A stretch of DNA of 64,000 bases from Pseudomonas nitroreducens NBRC 12694 (GCF_002091755.1 NZ_BDAI01000001.1:620001-684000); one strand, 5' to 3'; shown: positions 26,735 through 37,082, counted from the stretch's first letter. Notes: a model not told the origin generated them from the sequence alone. A program made the numbers and translations.

Positions 26735-27607
26735 ATGCAACGCCACCCTCCCCTGCGCCGCCCGCTGCTGCGCCATCTGGACAACCTGCTGGTCACCCTG
26801 CTGGGCGCGGCGCTGCTCGTGCTGGCCTGGCTGTTCCTCGATGAAGCCGTGCGGCCGCTGCTGATCGGCGCGGTCCCGGTCTATCTCGGCGTGCTGCTGC
26901 CGCGCATCGTTGGCCGGGACGAACGCCTGCGCCGGGTGCAGGCTGCGCGGGAACGCTCGGTGGACGAGTGGGGTTTCTGCAGCCGCGACCGCAACGGCCC
27001 GTGGATCAACTACATCGATTTCCCGCTGGTCCGCGAAGCTCCGCTGTTCAGAGGCCGCTACTTCTATAGCGAATGGCTGGTGGTGCACGACGGGCGCATC
27101 GTCATCAACCCCGGCCCCGCCCATGTCGACCTGAGCGCCGGCACCGTGAGCTACGACTTCGGCTGCACCCGCACCTATGCCTGGGACGGCTGCTCGCCGA
27201 AAGTGCCGTTCTTCTGGATGGCGACGCTTGGCACGCCGGACTGGTGGGAGCATCTGGAAAGCGTGCAGTGCCTGCGCCACGGCCAGCAGCAGGAACGCGA
27301 GATGTTCTGGCCGGTGGCGCACCACGCCAGCCTGGTGCATGACGCGCTGTACCAGTTCCTCAATGTCGCCCCGGTGACCAAGGCCGAGGCGGACGAGCTG
27401 TTCCACCGCATGCTGCTGGACGCCGGCATGCCGCGCCTGGTGGCCTGGGTCTACCGCTTCGCAGTGGTCCACGGCGGCGCACGCGACATGCGCCGCCAGC
27501 TCAACCCCAATACTTCCCTGCGCCTGCTGACCCCGCTGCCTGGCGGCCGGGCAACTCAGGAACCACTAGCGCCGCACAAGGCTCGAAGCGCAGCGCTGCA
27601 AGAGTGA
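26735..27607 (+). CDS. Membrane-anchored DUF1353-like protein
   Basis: 290 residues. One or two membrane helices at about 17-55 near the N-terminus, then a soluble domain with Y-A-W-D-G-C-S-P-K, P-V-A-H-H-A-S-L-V-H-D-A-L-Y-Q-F and a second histidine-containing helix at about 210-235. The H-A-S-x-V-H-D-x-L-Y pattern and the W-D-G context are those of the DUF1353 family, some members of which are phage-related. The function is unknown. It precedes the moxR operon by 61 bases on the same strand and is probably a separate unit or its first gene. The same gene lies before the moxR-bat cluster in PAO1 as I remember it. Confidence 0.7.
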   Translation: MQRHPPLRRPLLRHLDNLLVTLLGAALLVLAWLFLDEAVRPLLIGAVPVYLGVLLPRIVGRDERLRRVQAARERSVDEWGFCSRDRNGPWINYIDFPLVREAPLFRGRYFYSEWLVVHDGRIVINPGPAHVDLSAGTVSYDFGCTRTYAWDGCSPKVPFFWMATLGTPDWWEHLESVQCLRHGQQQEREMFWPVAHHASLVHDALYQFLNVAPVTKAEADELFHRMLLDAGMPRLVAWVYRFAVVHGGARDMRRQLNPNTSLRLLTPLPGGRATQEPLAPHKARSAALQE

Positions 27608-27668
27608 CGGCCGATGCAGTAAAGTAGGCGGCCCGACAGCCCCACCCTTCGTCCAGGAAATCCACGCG

Positions 27669-28628
<960 letters not shown>

Positions 28629-28629
28629 C

Positions 28630-29574
28630 ATGCACAATGTCCTGGCGCCTGGCGTCGCGATTTCCCTTGGCGAGCTGATCGAGATCCGTCACCGCCTGCA
28701 CGAAGTCCAGCTGTTTTCCACGCCTTCGCGGCGCAGCCCGTTGATCGGCCTGCACCACTCGCGCCTGCGCGGCCGTGGCGTGGACTTCGACCAGGTGCGC
28801 GTGTACCAGGCCGGCGACGATGTGCGCACCATCGACTGGCGCGTCACCGCGCGCACCCAGGAGCCGCACACCAAGCTGTTCCATGAAGAGCGCGAGCGCC
28901 CGGTTTACGTCCTGGTGGAACAGAGCGCGCGGATGTTCTTCGGCTCCGGGCAGTCGTTCAAGTCCGTGCTCGCCGCCCGTGCCGCGGCCTTCGTCGGCTG
29001 GGCCGCGCTGGCGCACAACGACCGCATCGGCGGGCTGGTGTTCACCGACAGCGAATGCCACGAGATCAAGCCACGGCGCAGCAAACAGAGCCTGCTGCAG
29101 TTGTTCAACCTGATCGTGCGCGCCAACAACGCCCTGCTCGCCGGCTCCAACCTCAGCCACAACGGCGACGGCTTCGGCATGGCCCTGCGCCGCGCCCGCG
29201 AGGTGCTGCGTCCCGGCAGCCTGATCATGGTGATGTGCGACGAGCGCGCGCTCAGCGACGTGGCCGAGCAGCAATTGTCCCTGCTGGCGCGGCACACCGA
29301 CCTGGTGATGCTGCCGGTATCCGACCCGCTCGACCACGCCCTGCCCGCCGCCGGATTGCTGAGGTTTGCCGAGGGCCAGGCACAGCTGGAACTGGACACC
29401 CACATCGACGAGCAGCGCCTGGCCTACCGCGCCCTCGGCGAGGCCCGCCGCGAGCGCTGGCAGCGCCTTGCACTGCGCCTTGGCGTGCCGCTGCTGCCGC
29501 TGACCACCCAGGAAGAACTGGTGGAGCAGCTGCGCAACCTGCTGGAACAGCATCAGCCGGGTTATGCCAAATGA
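28630..29574 (+). CDS. DUF58 domain protein
   Basis: 314 residues, soluble. The DUF58 signature is clear: L-R-G-R-G-V-D-F-D-Q-V-R-V-Y-Q-A-G-D-D-V-R, then I-D-W-R-V-T-A-R, followed by a degenerate VWA-like fold (Y-V-L-V-E-Q-S-A-R-M instead of D-x-S-x-S). DUF58 proteins accompany MoxR ATPases and are thought to be their partners. It begins 1 base after the moxR stop and its TGA overlaps the ATG of the next gene. Confidence 0.92.
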   Translation: MHNVLAPGVAISLGELIEIRHRLHEVQLFSTPSRRSPLIGLHHSRLRGRGVDFDQVRVYQAGDDVRTIDWRVTARTQEPHTKLFHEERERPVYVLVEQSARMFFGSGQSFKSVLAARAAAFVGWAALAHNDRIGGLVFTDSECHEIKPRRSKQSLLQLFNLIVRANNALLAGSNLSHNGDGFGMALRRAREVLRPGSLIMVMCDERALSDVAEQQLSLLARHTDLVMLPVSDPLDHALPAAGLLRFAEGQAQLELDTHIDEQRLAYRALGEARRERWQRLALRLGVPLLPLTTQEELVEQLRNLLEQHQPGYAK

Positions 29575-30068
29575 ATCCCCTCGACCAACTGCAACCGCTG
29601 ATCGAACCGGCGACGGTGCCCTGGTGGCCCCCGGCGCCTGGCTGGTGGCTGCTCGCCGCGCTGCTGCCGCTTCTGCTCTGGCTGCTGTGGCGCAATCGCC
29701 AGCGCTGGTTGCCCAGACGCAAGGCCAAGGTGGCCACAGAAGCCCCGCTGGACCCGCTGCGCGAAGCCGCCCTGGAAGAACTCAAGCGCCTGCCGCGCCC
29801 CTATGACCGCGCGCCGGCCGGCGCCTGGCTGCAATCGCTCAATGGCCTGCTCAAACGACTGTCGCGCGCCCGCTGGCCGGACAGCCACAGCCATACCCTG
29901 AGCGGCCGTGCCTGGCTGGCCTTCCTCGACACCCGTTGCCCGGCCGCCGGCCTGACCCGCTGGATGATCCTGGTGGAAGGCGGCTACCGCGCCGAGTGCA
30001 AGCTGGACGACAAGGCCATCGACGGCCTCGCCGCCGCCGTGGAAACCTGGGTGCGCAAGCATGTTTGA
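29571..30068 (+). CDS. DUF4381 domain protein
   Basis: 165 residues. N-terminal N-P-L-D-Q-L-Q-P-L with P-W-W-P-P-A-P-G-W-W, one membrane helix (about 25-42), a basic stretch, then a helical cytoplasmic domain with R-L-P-R-P-Y and L-S-G-R-A-W-L-A-F-L-D. This matches DUF4381, a constant member of MoxR-Bat operons. Start ATG 29571 overlaps the previous stop (ATGA); the end overlaps batA by 8 bases. The exact role in the complex is unknown. Confidence 0.85.
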   Translation: MNPLDQLQPLIEPATVPWWPPAPGWWLLAALLPLLLWLLWRNRQRWLPRRKAKVATEAPLDPLREAALEELKRLPRPYDRAPAGAWLQSLNGLLKRLSRARWPDSHSHTLSGRAWLAFLDTRCPAAGLTRWMILVEGGYRAECKLDDKAIDGLAAAVETWVRKHV

Positions 30069-31095
30069 ATTCGCCTGGCCGTGGATATTCCTGCTCGCCC
30101 CGCTGCCCTGGGTGATGCGCTTCATCCTGCCGCCGGCCGACAATGGCGAGGCGGCGCTCAAGGTCAGCTTCCTCAAGGAACTCGAAGGGCTCGCCGGCCG
30201 CCGTGCCCGTGCGCGCCTGCCGGCCTGGCGCCAACAGGCGCCTTTCGCCCTGCTCTGGCTCTGCCTGCTGCTGGCCGCGGCGCGCCCGCAGTGGGTCGGC
30301 GAGCCACTGCCGATCCCCGCCACCGGCCGCGACCTGCTGCTAGCGGTGGATGTCTCCGGCTCCATGGACTACGCCGACATGACCTGGGACGGCGCGGAAG
30401 TCAGTCGCCTGCACGCCGTGCAGAAACTGTTCGGTGATTTCATCGAAGGTCGCCGGGGTGACCGCGTCGGGCTGATCCTGTTCGGCACCCGCGCCTATCT
30501 GCAGGCGCCGCTGACCTTCGACCGCCACACCGTGCGCATCTGGCTGGACGAAGCGCTGATCGGCATCGCCGGCAAGGACACCGCCCTGGGCGACGCCATC
30601 GGCCTGGCGGTCAAGCGCCTGCGCCAGCGCCCGGCCGAGAGCCGCGTGCTGGTGCTGATCACCGATGGCGCCAACACCGCCGGCGAGATATCCCCGCAGA
30701 CCGCCGCACGCCTGGCCGCCGACGAGCACGTGAAGGTCTACACCATCGGCATCGGCGCCGATCCCAAGCAGGGCGGCGTCGCCGGACTGTTCGGCCTCAA
30801 CCCGGGCTTGGACCTGGACGAGCCGGCGCTCAAGGCCATCGCCGAAAGCACCGGCGGCGAGTACTTCCGCGCACGCAATGGCGAAGAGTTGCAGCGCATC
30901 TCCGACAGCCTCGACCGGCTCGAGCCGGTGGAACAGAAGCCGACCCAGGCGCGCCCGGCCATCGCGCTGTACCGCTGGCCGCTGCTGCTGGCACTGCTGA
31001 TCAGCGCAGCGCTGGTGGTGGGCACGCTGTGGCCGCCCGAGGACTGGCGCTGGCCGGCCTGGATGGCGCGCCTGAAGAAGGAGCGCCGGCCATGA
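30061..31095 (+). CDS. BatA-like VWA domain protein
   Basis: 344 residues. Membrane helices near 5-22, 60-74 and 305-325 flank a von Willebrand A domain. The metal-ion site is complete: D97-V-S-G-S101, a Thr in G-K-D-T-A-L-G-D-A-I, and Asp in L-I-T-D-G-A-N-T-A. It is probably the ligand-binding partner of the MoxR ATPase at the inner membrane. It sits between DUF4381 (8-base overlap) and batB (ATGA overlap). Confidence 0.92.
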   Translation: MFEFAWPWIFLLAPLPWVMRFILPPADNGEAALKVSFLKELEGLAGRRARARLPAWRQQAPFALLWLCLLLAAARPQWVGEPLPIPATGRDLLLAVDVSGSMDYADMTWDGAEVSRLHAVQKLFGDFIEGRRGDRVGLILFGTRAYLQAPLTFDRHTVRIWLDEALIGIAGKDTALGDAIGLAVKRLRQRPAESRVLVLITDGANTAGEISPQTAARLAADEHVKVYTIGIGADPKQGGVAGLFGLNPGLDLDEPALKAIAESTGGEYFRARNGEELQRISDSLDRLEPVEQKPTQARPAIALYRWPLLLALLISAALVVGTLWPPEDWRWPAWMARLKKERRP

Positions 31096-32852
31096 GCAAC
31101 CTTTGGCCGCACCTGCTGCACCCGCTGTGGCTGATCCTGCTGCTGCCGCTCGGCTGGCTGCTGTGGAAGCTCTGGCACCGTGAGCGCCGCGCCGGCCGCT
31201 GGCAGCTGCTGCTGCCCCAGGCCTTCCACCCCTGGCTGCTGGCCGGCGGCAACGGCCGTCATGAACGCCGCCCATGGATCTACCTGGGCATCGCCTGGCT
31301 GCTGGCGGTGCTTGCCCTGCTCGGCCCGAGCTGGCAGCAGGTGGAGCAACCGACCATGGAGCGCAGCGACCCGCTGGTGGTGGTGCTGGAACTCACACCG
31401 CAGATGCTCGCCACCGACCTCAAGCCGACGCGCCTGCAACAGGCCCGGCGCAAGCTGCTCGACCTCCTGCAGGCACGCAGCGACGCGCAGACCGCCATCG
31501 TCGTCTACGCCGGCAGCGCCCACACGCTGGTGCCGCTGTCCAATGACCTGGGCACCGCACGCAACCTGCTCGACGCCCTCAAACCCTCGATCATGCCCGA
31601 GCCCGGCCAGCGCGCCGACCTTGCCGTCGCCCAGGCGCGACGCCTGCTCGACAACGGCGCTGAGGGCAACGGCCGGATCCTGCTGCTCACCAGTGCGCTG
31701 GACGCCCGCGAACGCCAGGGCATTCGCCAGGCGCTCAAGGGCAAGGGCAAGGATCTGCTGCTGCTCGCCGTGGGCACGCCCGGCGGCGCCCCCATCGCCC
31801 AGGAAGACGGCACCTTCCTCAAGGACGACCAGGGCAACATCCTGGTGCCACGCCTGGACGAGAATGGGCTGCGCGTCTTCGCCACCGACATGGGCGGCCG
31901 CTTCCAGCGCCTGCGCGCCAGCAGCGGCGACCTGCGCTCCCTCGGCCTGCTGGATAACACCCAGGGCCTGCAGGTCAGCGAGGAAGATGCACTGCTACGC
32001 CTGCAGCGCTGGGCCGACCAGGGCTACTGGCTGCTGTTGCCACTGCTCCTGCTCGCCGCCTGCGCCGGGCGGCGCGGCTGGCTGTTCAGCCTGCCGCTGT
32101 GGCTGCCGCTGCTCTGGGCGCCGCCGCAGGACGCCAATGCCTTCGAGTTGAACGATCTCTGGTTGCGCCCCGACCAGCAGGGCCAGCGCCTGCTCGACGC
32201 CGGCAAGCCGGCCGAGGCGGCCGAGCGCTTCGCTGACTTCCGCTGGAAGGGGCTGGCCCTGTATCGAGCCGGCGATTATGTCGACGCCGCCCAGGCCTTC
32301 GCCCAGGGTGACGAGGCCGCCGACCACTACAACCGCGGCAACGCCCTGGCGAAACAGAACGAGCTGGAAGCCGCGATCGACGCCTACGACCAGGCACTTG
32401 AACGCAACCCCGACCTGGAGGCCGCCAAGCGCAACAAAGCCCTCCTCGAAGACCTGTTGCGCCAACGCAAGGACAATCCGCCCGGCGACGGCACCGACCA
32501 GCCCCCCGAAGAAAACCACGACGCCGGACAGAGCAGCGATCCCCAGGCCGCCCAGCCTCAGGATCAGCAGCACGAGGAGGACAACGCCGGCGAACGTGAC
32601 TCGCAACCGGCACCGGCGGCGAAGACCCCATCGCAGGAAGCCGACAAACCCACCACCAGCCAGGCCGACAAGCCCGACGGCGACGTTCGCGAAGATCAGG
32701 AAACCAACCCGGAAGATGCCGGTCCACTGGGAGACGAGCGCCGTCAGGCCCTGGAACAGTGGCTGCGGCAGATTCCCGACGATCCGTCCGAACTGTTGCG
32801 TCGCAAGTTCTGGTACCAGCAACAGCAGCAGCGCCAGGAACCCAACCCATGA
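31092..32852 (+). CDS. BatB/BatC-type VWA plus TPR fusion protein
   Basis: 586 residues. Two membrane helices (about 8-25 and 62-78), a VWA domain (about 93-300), more hydrophobic segments near 315-350, then a TPR region (about 370-460, with H-Y-N-R-G-N-A-L-A and A-I-D-A-Y-D-Q-A-L-E-R-N-P), and a long acidic Gln/Pro/Asp-rich tail. The VWA metal site is degenerate: at 100-104 E-L-T-P-Q replaces D-x-S-x-S. So this VWA may not bind metal in the usual way, unlike BatA beside it. The start overlaps the batA stop as ATGA and the end overlaps batD as ATGA. Confidence 0.9.
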   Translation: MSNLWPHLLHPLWLILLLPLGWLLWKLWHRERRAGRWQLLLPQAFHPWLLAGGNGRHERRPWIYLGIAWLLAVLALLGPSWQQVEQPTMERSDPLVVVLELTPQMLATDLKPTRLQQARRKLLDLLQARSDAQTAIVVYAGSAHTLVPLSNDLGTARNLLDALKPSIMPEPGQRADLAVAQARRLLDNGAEGNGRILLLTSALDARERQGIRQALKGKGKDLLLLAVGTPGGAPIAQEDGTFLKDDQGNILVPRLDENGLRVFATDMGGRFQRLRASSGDLRSLGLLDNTQGLQVSEEDALLRLQRWADQGYWLLLPLLLLAACAGRRGWLFSLPLWLPLLWAPPQDANAFELNDLWLRPDQQGQRLLDAGKPAEAAERFADFRWKGLALYRAGDYVDAAQAFAQGDEAADHYNRGNALAKQNELEAAIDAYDQALERNPDLEAAKRNKALLEDLLRQRKDNPPGDGTDQPPEENHDAGQSSDPQAAQPQDQQHEEDNAGERDSQPAPAAKTPSQEADKPTTSQADKPDGDVREDQETNPEDAGPLGDERRQALEQWLRQIPDDPSELLRRKFWYQQQQQRQEPNP

Positions 32853-34495
32853 AAAGGCTGATCTGCCTGACCCTGCTCTGCCTCGCCGCCTTCCGCGCCG
32901 AGGCCAGCTTCACCGCCAGCGTCGACCGTGCGCGCCTGAACCAGGGCGAGAGCGTCGAGCTGACGCTGGAGTCCGATGACCCGACGCTGTTCGGCAAGCC
33001 CGACCTGAAACCGCTGGACGAGCACTTCGTGGTCCTGGGCACCCGCCAGGTCAACCGCCTCACCACACTCAACGGCAAGGCCCAGGCCACCACGCGCTGG
33101 ATCATCACCCTGCAGCCACGCAGCGAAGGCAAGGTGGAAATCCCGCCGATCCACCTGGGCGGCAACGCCAGCGAGCCGATCAGCCTCGATGTGCTCAAGG
33201 CCGAGGACAGCGCCGAGGGACAGAAGCTCGCGCCGGTGTTCATCGACGCCAGCGTCGACCACGAGGAAAGCTGGGTGCAGGCCCAGGTCATCCTCACCCT
33301 GCGCATCTACCACTCGGTGTCGTTGTACGACGACAGCAGCCTCAGCCCGCTGCGCATGAACGACGCCCGCGTCGAGCAACTGGGCGAGCCACGCACCTAC
33401 GAGAAGGACATCAACGGCGTTCGCCATGGCGTGATCGAAGTGCGCTACGCGATCTTCCCGCAGAAGAGCGGCACCCTGGAGATCCCCGGCCAGACCTTCA
33501 AGGCCACTCAGGTTGCCCAGCGCCGCAACGACGATGACTACAACCCGTTCGGCCCGCAGCCGGGCAAGCAGGTGCTGGTCACCTCGCCGAGCATCCCGTT
33601 GCAGATCGACCCCAAGCCCGCGGACTACCCGAAGGACGCACCCTGGCTGCCGGCCCGCTCGCTCAGCCTGAGCGAGACCTGGAGCCCGCAGCCCGAGGAA
33701 GCCAAGGCCGGCGAATCGCTGACCCGCAACATCATGCTGCGCGTGGATGGCCTGTCCGGCGCCCAGTTGCCGCCGCTGCCGGTCACCCTGCCCGAAGGCC
33801 TGCGCCATTACCCGGACCAGCCGCAGCTGGCCAACGAAAGCAGTGACCAGGGCATGATCGGCAGCCGCGAGGAACGCGAAGCGCTGATCGCCGACAAGGC
33901 CGGCCCGGTCGAGCTGCCGCCGGTGGAAGTGGTCTGGTGGAATACCCAGGAGCGCCGGGTCGAGCGCACCAGCCTGCCGGCGCGCACCCTGCAAGTCGCC
34001 GCCAATGCACAACTGGAAGAACACATCGAGCCCACCGCAGCCCTCAGCGAAGCGGCAGTCAGCGACACGCTGCTCTGGCCCTGGCAGCTCGCCTGCGCAC
34101 TGCTCAGCCTGACCACCCTGCTCGGTTTCGCCCTGTGGTGGCGCGCCCGCAGCCAGCCGGCGGTCATTCGCGTGGCGCAGGCCGGCCCGAGTACTCGCAC
34201 CCTGCTGGATGAATTGCGCCGCGCCTGCCAGGCCAACGACTCGCATGCCACCCGCCAGGCGCTGGATGCCTGGGCCCGGCAACAACCGGAAACCCTGGCC
34301 GACATGGCAGCGCGCTTCGTGCCGTTGTCCGATGCGCTGGATGGCCTCAACGGTGCGCTCTACAGCGACAGCGAAGGCGGACGCAACTGGCAGGGCGAAG
34401 ACCTTTGGCGCGCCATCCGCACCCTGCCCGGTGCCGACCCGGACGCACCGCCGGCGCCGGAGGCCAGCAGCCTGCCGCCGCTCTATCCGCGCTGA
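32849..34495 (+). CDS. BatD-like membrane protein
   Basis: 548 residues. Signal peptide (about 1-17), a long periplasmic beta-rich region with V-D-R-A-R-L-N-Q-G-E-S-V-E-L-T-L near its start (oxygen-tolerance BatD family), and one membrane helix near 412-430 followed by a cytoplasmic helical tail. BatD proteins complete MoxR-Bat complexes. It is the last gene of the unit; 37 bases separate it from the next gene. Confidence 0.9.
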   Translation: MKRLICLTLLCLAAFRAEASFTASVDRARLNQGESVELTLESDDPTLFGKPDLKPLDEHFVVLGTRQVNRLTTLNGKAQATTRWIITLQPRSEGKVEIPPIHLGGNASEPISLDVLKAEDSAEGQKLAPVFIDASVDHEESWVQAQVILTLRIYHSVSLYDDSSLSPLRMNDARVEQLGEPRTYEKDINGVRHGVIEVRYAIFPQKSGTLEIPGQTFKATQVAQRRNDDDYNPFGPQPGKQVLVTSPSIPLQIDPKPADYPKDAPWLPARSLSLSETWSPQPEEAKAGESLTRNIMLRVDGLSGAQLPPLPVTLPEGLRHYPDQPQLANESSDQGMIGSREEREALIADKAGPVELPPVEVVWWNTQERRVERTSLPARTLQVAANAQLEEHIEPTAALSEAAVSDTLLWPWQLACALLSLTTLLGFALWWRARSQPAVIRVAQAGPSTRTLLDELRRACQANDSHATRQALDAWARQQPETLADMAARFVPLSDALDGLNGALYSDSEGGRNWQGEDLWRAIRTLPGADPDAPPAPEASSLPPLYPR

Positions 34496-34532
34496 CGGCT
34501 ATGCTGGTGGCATCCCCGCCAGAGATGCGTCC

Positions 34533-35633
34533 ATGCCCGCCCACCGGCTGATTCCGGCGCTGGCCGCCGGCCTGCTGCTGATCTGCAACCTCCTCGTGGC
34601 CGGCCCGCTGCAGGCAGCCGAGGCCCTGCCACCGACCCAGCCGTTGCAGGGCCCCGGCGGTTCGAACTACGCCCATGCCGACGTGCACCAGTGGCACTTC
34701 TCGGCCGAGGGCAACGAATACTGGGTGTTCACTCCGGAGCGGCCCGCCCCCGCCAGCGCGCCTGTGGTGGTCTTCACCCACGGCTGGAGCGTCATGCAGC
34801 CGGACCTCTATCGCGCCTGGATCGAGCACATCGTCCGGCGTGGCGCCATCCTCATCTACCCGCGCTACCAGGCGACGCTGAAGACGCCAGCGGCGGAGTT
34901 CCTGCCCAACGCAGCCGACTCCGTGCGCCGCGCCATCGCCGATCTGCAGGCGGGCAAGCTGGGAGTGAAGCCGGAGCTGGAGCACGTCGCCTACGTCGGC
35001 CATTCGGCGGGTGGCCTGATCGCCAGCGGGCTCGCCGCCTCCTGGCAACGGATGGGCATACCGGAGCCGCGTGCGCTGATGGCGGTGGAGCCGGGCAAGA
35101 GCAGTGGCCCACGCTGGCGCCAAGTGCCACTGGAACCGCTGGCCAACATCCCCGCCGGCACCTTGCTGCTGGCGCTTTGTGGTGATGAGGACGAGCGCGT
35201 TGCCTGCGATGACGCTCAGCGCATCTACTCGGAAAGCACCCAGGTCGCGCCGCGCAACAAGGACCTGCTGCTGCTGCGCAGCGACCGCCACGGCAGCCCG
35301 CCCCTGCTGGCCAACCATGCGGCGCCGACCGCACCGCGCTTCGATCCGCGCTACCCGCCCAGCGACTCTTCCAGCTGGTTGCTCAACCGCGTGCAGGAGC
35401 GCGTGAAGCAGCGTCTGAAACAAGGGCAACCCTCAGCCCACAACGCCCTGGCGACCGATGCGATGGACTGGTTCGGGCCGTGGAAGCTGTTCGATGCGTT
35501 GTGCGATGCGGCCTTCTACGGCCAGGACCGCGACTACGCGCTGGGCGGGGGGCCGGCGCAGCTGTCCATGGGGCGCTGGAGCGATGGCACACCGGTGAAG
35601 GCGATGCAGCGGTTGTCGGCACCAGTACCCTGA
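34533..35633 (+). CDS. Secreted alpha/beta hydrolase
   Basis: 366 residues with a signal peptide (about 1-29, cleaved after L-Q-A). The nucleophile elbow is G-H-S158-A-G-G, preceded by the oxyanion-type F-T-H-G-W motif at about 81-85. An Asp in L-C-G-D-E-D-E and a His in S-D-R-H-G-S are plausible remaining triad members. It is a serine hydrolase (esterase, lipase or related), exported to periplasm or medium; the substrate is unknown. It follows the bat operon by 37 bases and may be read through from it. A REPIN lies directly after it. Confidence 0.82.
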   Translation: MPAHRLIPALAAGLLLICNLLVAGPLQAAEALPPTQPLQGPGGSNYAHADVHQWHFSAEGNEYWVFTPERPAPASAPVVVFTHGWSVMQPDLYRAWIEHIVRRGAILIYPRYQATLKTPAAEFLPNAADSVRRAIADLQAGKLGVKPELEHVAYVGHSAGGLIASGLAASWQRMGIPEPRALMAVEPGKSSGPRWRQVPLEPLANIPAGTLLLALCGDEDERVACDDAQRIYSESTQVAPRNKDLLLLRSDRHGSPPLLANHAAPTAPRFDPRYPPSDSSSWLLNRVQERVKQRLKQGQPSAHNALATDAMDWFGPWKLFDALCDAAFYGQDRDYALGGGPAQLSMGRWSDGTPVKAMQRLSAPVP

Positions 35634-35653
35634 GCATCCATCGCAGGCCTGGG

Positions 35654-35720
35654 TTCGCGAGCAAGCTCGCTCCTACAGGCACGCGCCGGAGCGCTTTTGG
35701 TAGGAGCGAGCTTCGCGAAC
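35654..35720. repeat. REPIN (two inverted REP sequences)
   Basis: REP 1 (35654-35678) is TTCGCGAGCAAGCTCGCTCC plus TACAG; REP 2 (35699-35720) is the inverted form GGTAGGAGCGAGCTTCGCGA plus AC. The two face each other across about 20 bases, the definition of a REPIN. It lies between the secreted hydrolase and the AhpD-like gene. A single related REP is at 21399. Such elements move by a REP-associated tyrosine transposase encoded elsewhere, none of which is in this window. Confidence 0.85.
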
Positions 35721-35724
35721 AATC

Positions 35725-36141
35725 TCAACTGCCGCTGTGCTCCATCACCGCCCCCTTGAACACATCGTCCAGCGGCACCTGGTAGCCAATGGCAAGACGG
35801 TTGGTCTCGTTGGCCATGGCCACCACGGCCATCAGCTCGCCGAGCATCGCGTCGTCCATCCCGGCCTTGCGCGCCGCCGCGCCGTGGGAGCCGATGCAGT
35901 AGTTGCAGTTGTTGGTGACGCTGACGGCAACGTAGATCAACTCCTTCACCAGCGGATCGAGCTGACCCGGCCCCATCACCTCCTTGAGGCTTTCCCAGGT
36001 GCGCCTGAGGGTCTGCGGGTGGTTGGCCAACGCTTTCCAGAAGTTGTTCACCCAGTCGATCTTGCGTGTCTCCATGATGTCGTCATAGACAGCGCGGACT
36101 TCTGGGCTGGCTTCGGCGTACTCGATGAGCTGGAAGGACAT
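35725..36141 (-). CDS. AhpD-like / carboxymuconolactone decarboxylase family protein
   Basis: 138 residues. The family motif C79-N-Y-C82-I-G-S-H86 (CxxC plus His) is present in N-N-C-N-Y-C-I-G-S-H-G, in an all-helical protein. This is the redox-active site of AhpD-type peroxidase partners and related CMD proteins. The length is right for a single-domain CMD. It is divergent from the cyclase-family gene, separated by 112 bases. Whether it is an antioxidant enzyme or a decarboxylase cannot be told. Confidence 0.85.
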   Translation of the reverse strand: MSFQLIEYAEASPEVRAVYDDIMETRKIDWVNNFWKALANHPQTLRRTWESLKEVMGPGQLDPLVKELIYVAVSVTNNCNYCIGSHGAAARKAGMDDAMLGELMAVVAMANETNRLAIGYQVPLDDVFKGAVMEHSGS

Positions 36142-36253
36142 GAGGTCTCCTAACGAAAATGAATAAGAAAAGCAGAATTCAGAATTGGATGATTGGACAA
36201 GCGATGGAGAAAGATAAGGCGTTCTCTCCCATCCCCGTCAAGGAATCAGACCC

Positions 36254-37060
36254 ATGCAACGCCGCCCCACCCTGCTATTCGCCGCCACCCTGCTGCCATT
36301 TCTCGCGCTGTCGGCCCACGCCGCCCAGCCGGGTCTGTGGGATACCTACGCCAGCCTCAGGCAGCACGACTGGGTCGACCTGACCCACGCGTTCGACAGC
36401 AATACACCGCACTGGAAAGGCTTCGAGCCCATGGGCCGCAAGACGCTCTACACCGTGGACAAGGACGGTTTCCAGGTGGAGCTGTACAGCCACGTCGGAC
36501 AGTGGGGCACCCACGTCGACCCGCCGGTGCACTTCCACAAGGGCCTGCGCAGCGTCGATCAACTCGACGTGAAGGAGCAGTTCCTGCCGCTGGTGGTGTT
36601 CGATATCCATGAGCAGGTGGCGAAGAACCCCGACTACGTGCTGACCCTGGCCGATGTGAAGGCCTGGGAAGCCAAGCATGGCCCGGTACCAGAAGGCTCC
36701 TTCGCGGCGCTGCGCACCGACTGGTCCCAGCGCTGGCCGGACCAGGCGAAGATGCAGAACCAGGACGCCAAGGGTGTGGCGCACTATCCGGGCTGGAGCA
36801 AGGAGGCGCTGGTGTATCTCTACGAGACGCGCAAGATCACTGCCTCCGGCCACGAGACCACGGATACCGATCCCGGCATCGCTACCAGCAAGGACGACTA
36901 TTCGCTGGAGTCGTACATCCTGGGCACCAACCACTACCAGATCGAATTGCTCGCCAATCTCGACAAGGTGCCCGAGGCCGGCGCGCTGGCGGTCGTGAGC
37001 TTCCCGAAGATTGCCCAGGGCACGGGCTTCCCGGCGCGGGTCTTCGCCATCCTGCCGTGA
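36254..37060 (+). CDS. Secreted cyclase-family (kynurenine formamidase-like) metal hydrolase
   Basis: 268 residues with a signal peptide (about 1-23, A-H-A cleavage). The metal-binding motif G-T-H87-V-D89-P-P-V-H93 is the H-x-D-x-x-x-H signature of the cyclase family (PF04199), whose members include kynurenine formamidase and isatin hydrolase. Export is unusual for the tryptophan enzyme, so a different extracytoplasmic substrate is more likely. It is followed by a strong bidirectional terminator and is divergent from the AhpD-like gene. Confidence 0.83.
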   Translation: MQRRPTLLFAATLLPFLALSAHAAQPGLWDTYASLRQHDWVDLTHAFDSNTPHWKGFEPMGRKTLYTVDKDGFQVELYSHVGQWGTHVDPPVHFHKGLRSVDQLDVKEQFLPLVVFDIHEQVAKNPDYVLTLADVKAWEAKHGPVPEGSFAALRTDWSQRWPDQAKMQNQDAKGVAHYPGWSKEALVYLYETRKITASGHETTDTDPGIATSKDDYSLESYILGTNHYQIELLANLDKVPEAGALAVVSFPKIAQGTGFPARVFAILP

Positions 37061-37082
37061 TCCGCCCTGCGCGTAGGAGCAT

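Noticed and set aside
21496..26844. A 1782-codon plus-strand open frame antisense to gdhB
   Set aside because: It mirrors the whole gdhB gene, as expected in high-GC DNA with codon bias; it has no ribosome site or family motif, and gdhB is certain.
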